Shown here: one piece after another, positions 32,118 through 39,460 of the stretch
Position numbering within the stretch: the stretch's first letter is position 1
Layout of the letters: each line of letters opens with the position of its first letter
From: Clostridia bacterium
GTDB taxonomy: Bacteria; Bacillota; Clostridia; Oscillospirales; Acutalibacteraceae
NCBI GenBank assembly: GCA_900768075.1
Contig: CAAGBN010000061.1
Coordinates: forward strand, 1-64,000
Direction of reading: 5' to 3'
DNA: 64,000 nt
Translations under genes and position numbers: made by a program
Notes under the pieces: model-generated
What the model saw: the letters and a program-made list of their open reading frames with translations, nothing else
Told to the model about the DNA's origin: nothing
The model's database searches: none

Positions 32118-32176
32118 CAACATCGTGTTTTTGGTTACTTTTTCCACGATAGGAAAAAGTAATGCCCCGCGGCGAG
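32118..32176 (+). repeat. stop-codon-adjacent repeat B, copy 1
   Basis: Begins 3 nt after the stop at 32114: CATCGTGTTTTTGGTTAC, then hairpin TTACTTTTTCC/GGAAAAAGTAA around ACGATA, then TGCCCCGCGGCGAG. Same order and orientation relative to the upstream gene as the copies at 50622 and 60424. Confidence 0.75.
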
Positions 32177-32227
32177 CGAAAAAAAGCGAGTAGGCTAATG
32201 CTTACTCGCTTTATGATTATTTTTTCA

Positions 32228-32288
32228 TTGTCCTCGCCGGACGGGCGTCACTTTTGCTAGCGCCAAAAAGTGACACAAAACGCGCTGA
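32228..32288 (-). repeat. stop-codon-adjacent repeat B, copy 2 (diverged)
   Basis: Read on the minus strand it starts 2 nt after the hydrolase stop (32291): GCGCGTTTTGTGTCACTTTTTGG... then a hairpin CACTTTTTGGCGC/GCAAAAGTG and GACGCCCGTCCGGCGAGGA. Sequence diverged but layout kept. Confidence 0.7.
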
Positions 32289-32290
32289 TT

Positions 32291-33262
32291 TTATGCAAAA
32301 AACTCCAGTATCTCCTCAACATACCACTTGAGTGTTTCATCTGAACTCATAAATATCTCGTGACGTGAGTTTTTCACATCCTTGATTTTCACATCAGCCA
32401 TTTTTGCAAATCTGTCTGTGTACTCACCTAAAAGCTGACGGTCAGTCTCAGGCTTGAAGATAAGCATTTCTGCACGAATCCTACTGATATTATCCTCATT
32501 TAAAATTTTATCCCTTGCCACAAGTGAAGCCTTTACCCAGCTGAAAGAGGGTCCGCTTGTCTGATAAAGCGGCTCTGCAACACGCTTTTTGTGGTAATAT
32601 TCAAATCTTGCTCTGCTTACTGCATCGCTGTTTTCCACAGTCTGAGTTTCGTCGAATATACATCTGCCGGGTGCAGGTATCTTTTTACCGCCAAGGGTAC
32701 ACAAAGCCTTTGCCACAGCGCCTGCAACTGCTGTAGGCATACCCATATTACCGCATATCATAGGCGATGAAAGCACAGCCTTGCTGACAGTGTCAGTATA
32801 CTTCATCATATATAAAAGTGCCACTGTACTGCCGAGAGAGTGAGAATATATATAAATCTTTCTGTCCTTTGATGAGGGCTTGACAATGTTTTCAATAAAG
32901 GTATTGAGATCCTGGGCATAGGTGTCGAAAGACTCAATATCAACTCTCAGAGGATTATCCGAATCACGGTGTGATTTGCCGTGACCGCGAAGATCAAGGG
33001 AATAAACGCTGTAGCCTGCCTTGCGGAAATAAAAAGCCATTTCACGGAATTTTTCAGCTGATTCCGTAAAGCCGTGAAGTATTACCACACTGCCTCTTGA
33101 AAGGATTTTTTCGTATACCTCGCAGTGTAGCTTCTTTCCGTCTGCCGAAAAGAAATATCTGTCCTCACGTCTTTTTTCAAGATATGGCTCTGCCTCATTT
33201 ATCATAATGTTGCTATAGTCTTTTTCTTCGATAACATTGATTTTATCTAAAAAGTCAAGCAT
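32291..33262 (-). CDS. alpha/beta hydrolase, lysophospholipase/monoglyceride-lipase type
   Basis: 323 residues. Oxyanion region VVILHGFTESAEKFREMAFY (about 61-80), LDLRGHGKSHRDSDN, nucleophile elbow YSHSLGS (Ser about 139), Asp region ISRIRAEMLIFKPETD and catalytic His in KNSRHEIFMS (about 301-310) reproduce the serine hydrolase triad of PldB/monoacylglycerol lipases. No signal peptide, so it acts in the cytoplasm or at the inner membrane face. It follows LCAT-like gene 2 after a terminator; both concern ester cleavage, which may be chance. A single AGGAGG ribosome site lies before the ATG. Confidence 0.88.
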   Translation of the reverse strand: MLDFLDKINVIEEKDYSNIMINEAEPYLEKRREDRYFFSADGKKLHCEVYEKILSRGSVVILHGFTESAEKFREMAFYFRKAGYSVYSLDLRGHGKSHRDSDNPLRVDIESFDTYAQDLNTFIENIVKPSSKDRKIYIYSHSLGSTVALLYMMKYTDTVSKAVLSSPMICGNMGMPTAVAGAVAKALCTLGGKKIPAPGRCIFDETQTVENSDAVSRARFEYYHKKRVAEPLYQTSGPSFSWVKASLVARDKILNEDNISRIRAEMLIFKPETDRQLLGEYTDRFAKMADVKIKDVKNSRHEIFMSSDETLKWYVEEILEFFA

Positions 33263-33282
33263 AGTATAGCCTCCTGTTATTC

Positions 33283-33321
33283 AAAACCTCCTTGAAAGGT
33301 CTTGCCGAACAAGGAGGTTTT
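33283..33321 (-). terminator. terminator behind LCAT-like gene 2
   Basis: Perfect 11-bp stem AAAACCTCCTT/AAGGAGGTTTT with a 17-nt loop, placed between the stop at 33328 and the hydrolase start. Confidence 0.7.
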
Positions 33322-33327
33322 GTTGTT

Positions 33328-35007
33328 TTATTTGCTGAAAATATCTTTAAGTGCTTCGCCATTAAAGAGTCTTGTTAAGAAGTTGAGAATCATTGTGAAA
33401 AATCTCATAAATGCTCCCATTCTTGTTGCTGTTGTAGGCTCTTCAACAGGACGTGTAATCCACTCATAGTCTGCACAGTTGTCTTCGGTCATATTTGACA
33501 TTGTTTTTGTATCATAATCATAAGACAGGAACTGTGTATAGCCTCTTGAGGCATATATTGAATCAGCATTTTCCAATGTACCGTTAAGGAAGTCGAAAAT
33601 TATAGGATACAAGCAGTCGATTACGTCGTGGTGAGCATTTTTAAGGATCCATGTTCTGTCGGCAGCAACACAGGTTGAAAGGTCAACCTGCTTGTCGGGT
33701 GCTATGTATTTACGGTTTTCTGCAGATACACCTGCAAGATAATCCTCTGAAAAAGTCTGACCTATAGGAGCAGTTGTTGCACCGTAAGCCGCGTGCTTAA
33801 GGCTTGCAAGTGAATCACTGAGAAGATCAGAATCCTTGAGAATAGGCATATTCATAAAGCCGTACTTACCGATAAATCCGTAATGGATGCCGTAGCTGTC
33901 GAGCTTCTTATAAAAGCCGTTGATATCCGATGAAACATGCTCTCTGTAATACTGAATTTTTTCAATAAGACCTGCATACTTTGTGCGAAGCTCTGAGCCT
34001 GATTTACCGTACATAAGGTCGAGTGCAGCATCCATATCCTTTTCGTTTACCTCTGTCCAGTAGTTGACCTGAGTAGCCATACCGAAAGCGTGAAGAAGAG
34101 CTGGCATAAGAGCCTTATAAAGTCTTTCGTAAAGCGCTTCTACTTCGTCAAGAGCCTTATCGGTTACATTTATCTGGTTGAAGAAATCCATTGTTTTGAA
34201 TACGATTTCATAAAGAACATCTGTAAACTCAAAGCCAACACCGTCGCCTGTCTTGCCTAAGAAGTCAACCTGACCGGCATATCTTTCAATCATCTTTGCA
34301 TCAAACTCAATCTGACCGCTGAAAAGCTTTGAGAAAAGAGTTGACTCGTTTGAAAGCACGTCGCAGAACATAACATTCTTAACAAGACCAAGGTGACCGT
34401 ATCTTTCAAGGTAAGCCATCATAAGGCTGCCGCCCATACATCTTGCATACATTGAAACCTGATCCTGGCCTGTGGTTGAAAGCACCTGAAGAACATACTC
34501 GTGAAGTCTGTCTACATGGTCATAGGGAGAAAGACGCCAGTCATAAGCGAAGCAGTATGATGAGTTTGTATTGTAATACCAGATGGATTTTGACGCTGCC
34601 ACTGAGTCAGCCATAATCTGTGAATGAACACCTGTGCCCTTCATAGGATTGCCGTTATAGTCAAGAGCTGAATCGGGGAAAAGGGGCTTGAGCTCATCAT
34701 AAATAGCCTTGCCGTAATTATCCCAGTTGTCAAAAATCATACCCTCAAGAACGAAAGGCTTAAGAATATTCACAACGGCATCAACAATGTCGTCTTTACT
34801 TGTTTCATCCCCTTCATCGTCGCCACCGAGAGAAAGGTCCTCGAACTGTGCAACACAGAGAGTACCGTCGGGATAATAAAGGCCGTCACCGTTACCGCGG
34901 ATATAAACGATAGGTGTTCTTTCATTTGCTGCTGTTACTGTGGCAACGGGAGCCATAACAGCAAAAAGCATAACAAGGACTAAGCTAAGAGAAATTAACT
35001 TTTTCAT
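33328..35007 (-). CDS. secreted LCAT-like alpha/beta hydrolase, copy 2, Cys in nucleophile elbow
   Basis: 559 residues with a signal peptide (LVLVMLFAVMAPVATVTAA, about 8-26). It shares the layout of the copy-1 protein (22634-24148): VYIRGNGDGLYYPDG near the start, DWRLSPYDHVDRLHEYV before the elbow, and NAHHDVID (about 450) near the end. At the elbow, where copy 1 has GASYGG, this protein has ARCMGG (about 188-193), so the nucleophile would be Cys; GxCxG elbows are known from PHA synthases. Substrate unknown; a polyester or lipid ester outside the cell would fit. It lies 35 nt downstream of panE, perhaps in the same transcript. Confidence 0.75.
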   Translation of the reverse strand: MKKLISLSLVLVMLFAVMAPVATVTAANERTPIVYIRGNGDGLYYPDGTLCVAQFEDLSLGGDDEGDETSKDDIVDAVVNILKPFVLEGMIFDNWDNYGKAIYDELKPLFPDSALDYNGNPMKGTGVHSQIMADSVAASKSIWYYNTNSSYCFAYDWRLSPYDHVDRLHEYVLQVLSTTGQDQVSMYARCMGGSLMMAYLERYGHLGLVKNVMFCDVLSNESTLFSKLFSGQIEFDAKMIERYAGQVDFLGKTGDGVGFEFTDVLYEIVFKTMDFFNQINVTDKALDEVEALYERLYKALMPALLHAFGMATQVNYWTEVNEKDMDAALDLMYGKSGSELRTKYAGLIEKIQYYREHVSSDINGFYKKLDSYGIHYGFIGKYGFMNMPILKDSDLLSDSLASLKHAAYGATTAPIGQTFSEDYLAGVSAENRKYIAPDKQVDLSTCVAADRTWILKNAHHDVIDCLYPIIFDFLNGTLENADSIYASRGYTQFLSYDYDTKTMSNMTEDNCADYEWITRPVEEPTTATRMGAFMRFFTMILNFLTRLFNGEALKDIFSK

Positions 35008-35042
35008 TTTTGTTACTTCCTTTCAAGGTTTTATAATCAATC

Positions 35043-36059
35043 TTAAAGAAGATCGCTGAACATATAAATATTTTTCTTTTCTGCCTTGAGTGTGCCATCC
35101 TGGATTTTCTTTACGATTTCAACTATTCTGTCGTTGATGGGTGTGGGTACACCGTGCTTCTTACCGAAGTCACATACAACGCCGTTAATAGCATCAATTT
35201 CACAGGGCTTGCCCTTTTTTAAATCCTGAAGCATTGAGGGCTCGATAAGTCTGTGCTTTTTCATAGCTATGGGAAGAAGTGCTGTGCCGAATGCACGCTT
35301 GAGAGCACCCTTATAATAGAAGAGACCTACGATATTCTTGCCCTGAACAGGTGCAAAGGTAACGCCTGCAGCGTGACCTACATCAATACACTCTTTCATA
35401 CAGCGGATAGCTACCTTCTTGCCCTCTTTATCCTCGGAAATATCACCGAATACACCGCCGACAACTGTGCCGAGGCCTGAGAAGGTTGCGTTGATAAGAA
35501 GCTTTGACCAACGTGCACCGAGGAGGTTTTCTTCTTCGTGTACGGGACACATAAGCTCAAGAAGGTCTTTCACTCTCTTGAACTGCTCGTCGGTAATCCC
35601 CTGCATTTTACCCATATGGAATGAGAGACTGTCGGGCTCGCTTGTAAGCTCGCATACACCGGGCTCAATAAGCGCTGCACCCCATTCAACTGCACAGCCC
35701 ATTGTTCTGTTTTCACCGATAATTTCAGCAATACCGGGCTCGGGTATACCGTTCTGAAGAGTAACGATAACACCGTCATCAGCGAGGAAATCCTTAAGCA
35801 TAGTTACAACTTCCTTATTGTGAAGCTGCTTTGTGAGAAGAACGATAACGTCATATTTGCCTTCCATCTCATCAGGTGTAATAGCTGTTACGGGCACAGT
35901 CATTTCCACAGTACCTGTAATATGTGCACCCTTTTCGTTGAGAAGAGCCACGTGAGCCTTGTTGCGGTTGATGAGATCAACCTTGCCGCCGTTTTTTGAA
36001 ATAAATGCTCCGAGTACAGTACCGAGAGAGCCTGCACCGTAAATTGCATATCTTGCCAT
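35043..36059 (-). CDS. ketopantoate reductase-like protein (PanE/ApbA family)
   Basis: 338 residues. The NAD(P)-binding start YAIYGAGSLGTVLGAFIS (4-21), DVIVLLTKQLHN (about 69-80), TLQNGIPEPGIAE (about 98-110) and the C-terminal KPCEIDAINGVVCDFGKKHGVPTPIND (about 283-309) are the ketopantoate reductase hallmarks. It would reduce 2-dehydropantoate to pantoate for coenzyme A. It is not beside panB/panC/panD, and many paralogs act on other 2-oxo acids, so the substrate is uncertain. First gene after a clear promoter. Confidence 0.85.
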   Translation of the reverse strand: MARYAIYGAGSLGTVLGAFISKNGGKVDLINRNKAHVALLNEKGAHITGTVEMTVPVTAITPDEMEGKYDVIVLLTKQLHNKEVVTMLKDFLADDGVIVTLQNGIPEPGIAEIIGENRTMGCAVEWGAALIEPGVCELTSEPDSLSFHMGKMQGITDEQFKRVKDLLELMCPVHEEENLLGARWSKLLINATFSGLGTVVGGVFGDISEDKEGKKVAIRCMKECIDVGHAAGVTFAPVQGKNIVGLFYYKGALKRAFGTALLPIAMKKHRLIEPSMLQDLKKGKPCEIDAINGVVCDFGKKHGVPTPINDRIVEIVKKIQDGTLKAEKKNIYMFSDLL

Positions 36060-36095
36060 AAATAAAACCTCTTTTTCAAAATAATATACACTGTT

Positions 36096-36124
36096 ATTTT
36101 ATCACTAAAAGACCCTATAATCAA
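36096..36124 (-). promoter_or_regulatory. promoter of the panE-like gene
   Basis: Minus strand TTGATT (36119-36124), 17 nt, TAAAAT (36096-36101). Confidence 0.7.
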
Positions 36125-36282
36125 TATATTTATACAATTATATTTGTTTCTATAGAAAAATTCAGTCCCAAACAGCCTAACCTTACACAGACTTTTTCTT
36201 TGCTTTGAAGTGCATTTCCTCAGTTTTTCTCCCTTATACTTTAGTGTGTTACAAAAAAATCAGGAAAATTTGCAAAAAACTA

Positions 36283-36311
36283 TTGCATAATTATTCAGGA
36301 TGTGCTATAAT
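36283..36311 (+). promoter_or_regulatory. promoter of the glycine riboswitch-AGCS transcript
   Basis: TTGCAT (36283-36288), 17 nt, TATAAT (36306-36311), about 65 nt before the aptamer. Confidence 0.75.
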
Positions 36312-36374
36312 CCGTCTCAAATTTAATAATTCCCGTTGAAACTTTTAGAATTGCACAGCAAGACTGAAAGCGAA

Positions 36375-36454
36375 GGGGACTCTGGAGAATCTCTTAAGTG
36401 AGTGCCGAAGGTGCAAGGGTAAAACCGAATCTCTCAGGCAAAAGGATAGAGTAT
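36375..36454 (+). promoter_or_regulatory. glycine riboswitch (single aptamer)
   Basis: The conserved core is present: ACTCTGGAGA at the start, GTGCCGAAGGTGCAAGG in the middle, and CTCTCAGGCAAAAGGATAGA closing at 36431-36450, with P1 formed by ACTCT/AGAGT. Only one aptamer is seen. It lies in front of the AGCS alanine/glycine symporter, so it senses glycine and controls its transport or efflux. Confidence 0.93.
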
Positions 36455-36458
36455 AAAT

Positions 36459-36547
36459 TTATAACCTTGAGTGAGGGGTTATAATGCGCAATTTTTTTGC
36501 ATATCTATTTTCCGGAGTTGCTTTATAGGCAGCTCTTTTATTTTTCC
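36459..36547 (+). terminator. riboswitch expression platform with two hairpins
   Basis: First TTATAACC/GGTTATAA (36459-36484) with a following 7-T run, then GAGTTGC/GCAGCTC (36515-36535) followed by TTTTATTTTT. The second looks like the terminator; the first may be antiterminator or processing hairpin. Which fold glycine favours cannot be read by eye. Confidence 0.65.
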
Positions 36548-36606
36548 TTTAAAACGACCTTTATCTGATTCCCCGAAAAATATTTATTTAAAGGAGTGTA
36601 CGTACT

Positions 36607-37983
36607 ATGGATATGTTATTATCAATCGTACAAAAAATCAATCTTTATCTTTCAGACTACATTCTGATTATCCTTCTTGTAGGTACAGGTCTCTTCTTTA
36701 CTTTCAAGACACGTTTCGTTCAGGTTCGTTGCTTTGGTGAAGGTATGAAGAATGTATTTGGCGGTATGTTCTCAAAGGACAAGAGCAAGGGCGGCATCAG
36801 CTCATTCCAGGCTCTTGCAACTGCTATTGCAGCTCAGGTTGGTACCGGTAACATCGTAGGTGCTTGCGGTGCTATTCTTGTAGGTGGTCCCGGTGCTATC
36901 TTCTGGATGTGGATTATCGCTTTCTTCGGTATGGCTACAATCTATGCCGAGGCAGTTCTCGCTCAGGAAACAAGAGAAGTTCAGGCTGACGGTACAGTAG
37001 TGGGCGGTCCTATCTTCTATATCAAAAAAGCATTCCCCGGCAAGTTCGGTAAGGCTATTGCTGTATTCTTCTCAATTGCTACTTTCCTTGCTCTCGGCTT
37101 CATGGGCACAATGGTACAGTCAAACTCAATCAGCTCATCATGTAACACTGCTTTCGGCATCCCTAACTGGGTTGTAGGTCTTATCGTTGCTGCTGCATCA
37201 GCTCTTATCTTCCTCGGTGGTGTTAAGAGAATTGCTTCAGTTACAGAAAAGCTTGTACCCATTATGGCTATCCTCTATCTCATCGGTGGTGTTATCATCC
37301 TCGCAATGAGAGCTAAGTATCTCCCTGAAACATTCGGTATGATCTTCAAGTATGCATTCAGACCTGACGCACTTATCGGTGGCGGTATCGGTTACGCTCT
37401 TAAGACAGCTATCAGCCAGGGCGTTAAGCGTGGTCTTTTCTCAAACGAAGCAGGTATGGGTTCAACTCCTCACGCACACGCTCTTGCAGAGGTTAAGAAG
37501 CCTCACGATCAGGGTGTAAGCGCTATGATCGGTGTATTTATCGATACATTCGTAGTACTTACAATGACAGGTCTTGTTGTTATCTCAACTCTCTATGCTG
37601 GTAACGGCATTCTCTCAGCAGGTGTTGCTCCCGATGGTGTAAGTAAGGCTAATATGGCTCAGCTTGCATTCTCAAATGTTATGGGCGACGGCATCGGTAA
37701 CTCATTCGTAGCTATTTGCCTTCTCTTCTTCGCTTTCTCAACTATCCTCAGCTGGAACTACTTCGGTCATGTTAACTTCGTTGCTCTCTTCGGTAAGAAG
37801 GCAACTCCCATCTATATGATTATCGCTATTGTATTTGTATTCCTCGGTTCAATTCTTTCAAACGACCTCGTATGGGAGCTTGCAGATATGTTCAACCAGC
37901 TTATGGTTATCCCCAACGTTCCTGCTCTTATCGCACTTTCAGGTATCGTTGCTGCAGCTGCTAAGGCTAAGAAGAGCAAATAA
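36607..37983 (+). CDS. AGCS family alanine/glycine:cation symporter
   Basis: 458 residues with about 11 membrane segments and AAAGGAG before the ATG. The family signature is evident at about 79-101: GTGNIVGACGAILVGGPGAI followed by FWMW; also SNEAGMGSTPHAHA (about 279-292). The carrier moves Ala or Gly with Na+ (or H+) across the cytoplasmic membrane. The upstream glycine riboswitch indicates glycine as the relevant substrate. Codon use is strongly biased, suggesting high expression. Terminator at 38017-38048. Confidence 0.96.
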   Translation: MDMLLSIVQKINLYLSDYILIILLVGTGLFFTFKTRFVQVRCFGEGMKNVFGGMFSKDKSKGGISSFQALATAIAAQVGTGNIVGACGAILVGGPGAIFWMWIIAFFGMATIYAEAVLAQETREVQADGTVVGGPIFYIKKAFPGKFGKAIAVFFSIATFLALGFMGTMVQSNSISSSCNTAFGIPNWVVGLIVAAASALIFLGGVKRIASVTEKLVPIMAILYLIGGVIILAMRAKYLPETFGMIFKYAFRPDALIGGGIGYALKTAISQGVKRGLFSNEAGMGSTPHAHALAEVKKPHDQGVSAMIGVFIDTFVVLTMTGLVVISTLYAGNGILSAGVAPDGVSKANMAQLAFSNVMGDGIGNSFVAICLLFFAFSTILSWNYFGHVNFVALFGKKATPIYMIIAIVFVFLGSILSNDLVWELADMFNQLMVIPNVPALIALSGIVAAAAKAKKSK

Positions 37984-38016
37984 TCAGATTTCATCTCTCT
38001 CACTCATATATAATGG

Positions 38017-38048
38017 AAAAAACCGTCTGATATTTCAGGCGGTTTTTT
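38017..38048. terminator. bidirectional terminator
   Basis: Stem AAAACCGTCTGA/TCAGGCGGTTTT with a TATT loop and T/A runs on both sides, between the converging AGCS and YlmC genes. Confidence 0.9.
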
Positions 38049-38055
38049 CTGCGTT

Positions 38056-38364
38056 TCAATATTTAAAAAGATTCTCAAAAAGATTTCGTCTGAGTCGCTG
38101 CTGTTGTTGAGAGCTTCTGTTACAGGCAAAATCTCCGCAAACAATTATGGTGTCCTCGCCTATTACCTCTATATCCTTCCAGCAGATTTTTATATCCTCG
38201 TCTCTGCCCATAAGTCCGAAGCATCTGCTTTTACCCCATATTATCACCGACACAAGACAGCCGCTGCAGGTGTCAATTTCAACATCGCTCACACAGCCGA
38301 GTCTGCAACCCGTCCTGGCGCAGATAACCTCTTTGTTGCGCAAATCCGTAATACAGCAGTTCAT
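38056..38364 (-). CDS. YlmC/YmxH family PRC-barrel protein (sporulation-associated)
   Basis: 102 residues. LRNKEVICARTGCRLGCVSD (8-27), a central FGLMGRDEDIKICWKDIEVI (about 49-68) and GEDTIIVCGD give the standard YlmC/YmxH PRC-barrel pattern. These small proteins are found in spore-forming Bacillota, where YlmC is linked to sporulation; their exact function is not known. The C-terminus has a Gln/Arg-rich extension (SSQQQQRLRR). It supports a spore-forming ancestry. No other sporulation gene is adjacent. Confidence 0.88.
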   Translation of the reverse strand: MNCCITDLRNKEVICARTGCRLGCVSDVEIDTCSGCLVSVIIWGKSRCFGLMGRDEDIKICWKDIEVIGEDTIIVCGDFACNRSSQQQQRLRRNLFENLFKY

Positions 38365-38493
38365 GTCATCACCTCTTTAAATTATATGGCAAAGCCGAAC
38401 AATTATGAATTGCAGGCATATGGTTATAGGGTGGTCTTTCTTCACTTGCAGTCTCGCCTGACGTTTATTTAAAGTCGCATCTTCAGGCGGGAT

Positions 38494-38574
38494 GCGGCTC
38501 CATTGCCGAATGGAATTCGGCACGTGAGTGCAAAGCGCTCACGGAAAGCACCGCAGGTGCTTTTATGGAGCCGC
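38494..38574. repeat. four-way-junction palindrome, family A copy 2
   Basis: Outer stem GCGGCTCCA/TGGAGCCGC (38494-38502 with 38566-38574) encloses GCCGAAT-GGA-ATTCGGC (38505-38521), GTGAGTGC-AAA-GCGCTCAC (38524-38542, one wobble) and AAAGCACC-GCA-GGTGCTTT (about 38545-38563). Inverted in sequence relative to copy 3. The rest of the gene-free stretch 38365-38815 holds a diverged repeat-B-like piece near 38673-38725 and a terminator. Confidence 0.85.
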
Positions 38575-38747
38575 CCACCGCAAGCTGAAATGAACGTCAG
38601 CACCCAAGCAGGCGAGGACTGCAAAAAAACAAAACCACCCGGGAAAACCAACTGAAATATCAAAGAGCTGTCGCTTTTGGTTGCTTTTGCGCTCGATTGA
38701 GCAAATGTAACGCCCCCACGGCAAGTGGAGACGAGACTGAATATCAG

Positions 38748-38779
38748 ATAAAAAAAGACAGCCTGAACATCAGACTGCC
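38748..38779 (-). terminator. terminator behind the ECF S-component gene
   Basis: On the minus strand CAGTCTGA-TGT-TCAGGCTG (one wobble) followed by TCTTTTTTTAT, 37 nt after the stop at 38816. Confidence 0.8.
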
Positions 38780-38815
38780 CGAAGCTTTATATATTACACT
38801 CACCAAAATGCGAGG

Positions 38816-39361
38816 TTATTTCTTCCTTATAATCGGCACTAACTTTGCCCTGCCAAGAGCAACCATAATCGCAGGGATAAGAATAAGCTGAATGATTATA
38901 CCGGGTATTGCCTTGGCAAAAGCCCCCGAAATAAATGCCGACAAAGTGAAAAGCTCACCGTTTACACCGAGTAATATAACCTCTGCAACGCCCCATACAA
39001 CTCGGCCTGCAATCATTGCCGAAAGTATGCTTTTATAAAGAGCCTTAGTGCATTTATATTTTGATTTGCCGTAAAGATAGCCTGCCACAAAGCCGTAGGT
39101 TGCAAGCTCAAAAGCCATAGCCACAGCATTAGGATACATCATAGGCATATGGAAAATTGCAGAGCGCATAAGGGGCATTACAAAGCCCAAAACAAGGCCG
39201 TACTTCCAGGAGCAAATGAGGCCACAGAGAAACACAGGCAAATGCATAGGTAAAAGCATATTTCCTATTTCTTTTATCTGTCCTGTCAAAAAAGGCAACA
39301 CCAAGCCTATTGCAAGAAACATTGCCGTAAGCACTGAATTTTTAAGTCTCTGATTTATCAT
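38816..39361 (-). CDS. ECF transporter S component (substrate unknown)
   Basis: 181 residues from the ATG at 39361 with AGGAG 7 nt upstream; a longer frame to 39400 is not supported. About five or six membrane segments. LTAMFLAIGLVLPFLTGQ (10-27), MLLPMHLPVFLCGLICSWKY (about 34-53) and LGFVMPLMRSAIFHMPMMYP (about 57-76) match S components of energy-coupling-factor vitamin importers, especially those predicted for folate, pantothenate or queuosine-type ligands. The shared ECF-A/A'/T module is not in the window. The substrate cannot be read from context. Confidence 0.85.
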   Translation of the reverse strand: MINQRLKNSVLTAMFLAIGLVLPFLTGQIKEIGNMLLPMHLPVFLCGLICSWKYGLVLGFVMPLMRSAIFHMPMMYPNAVAMAFELATYGFVAGYLYGKSKYKCTKALYKSILSAMIAGRVVWGVAEVILLGVNGELFTLSAFISGAFAKAIPGIIIQLILIPAIMVALGRAKLVPIIRKK

Positions 39362-39417
39362 AGCTTTTCTCCTGTTAAGCGGTTTTGTATATTTTACCAC
39401 TTTTCGCTTTTCAGGTC

Positions 39418-39453
39418 AATAGAAAAGACAGCAACCGTTTTGTGATTGCTGTC
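39418..39453 (-). terminator. terminator at the end of the 39461 gene
   Basis: Minus strand GACAGCAA/TTGCTGTC (39427-39453) with 11-nt loop followed by TTTTCTATT. Confidence 0.75.
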
Positions 39454-39460
39454 TGATTTT

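Noticed and set aside
38104..38472. Plus-strand 122-aa frame opposite ylmC
   Set aside because: Shadow of the YlmC gene; codons and lack of ribosome site argue against it.
38673..38725. Sixth copy of repeat B
   Set aside because: GCTTTTGGTTGCTTTTGCGC...GCAAATGTAACGCCC has similar layout, but pairing is poor and it does not follow a stop codon; too diverged to count.
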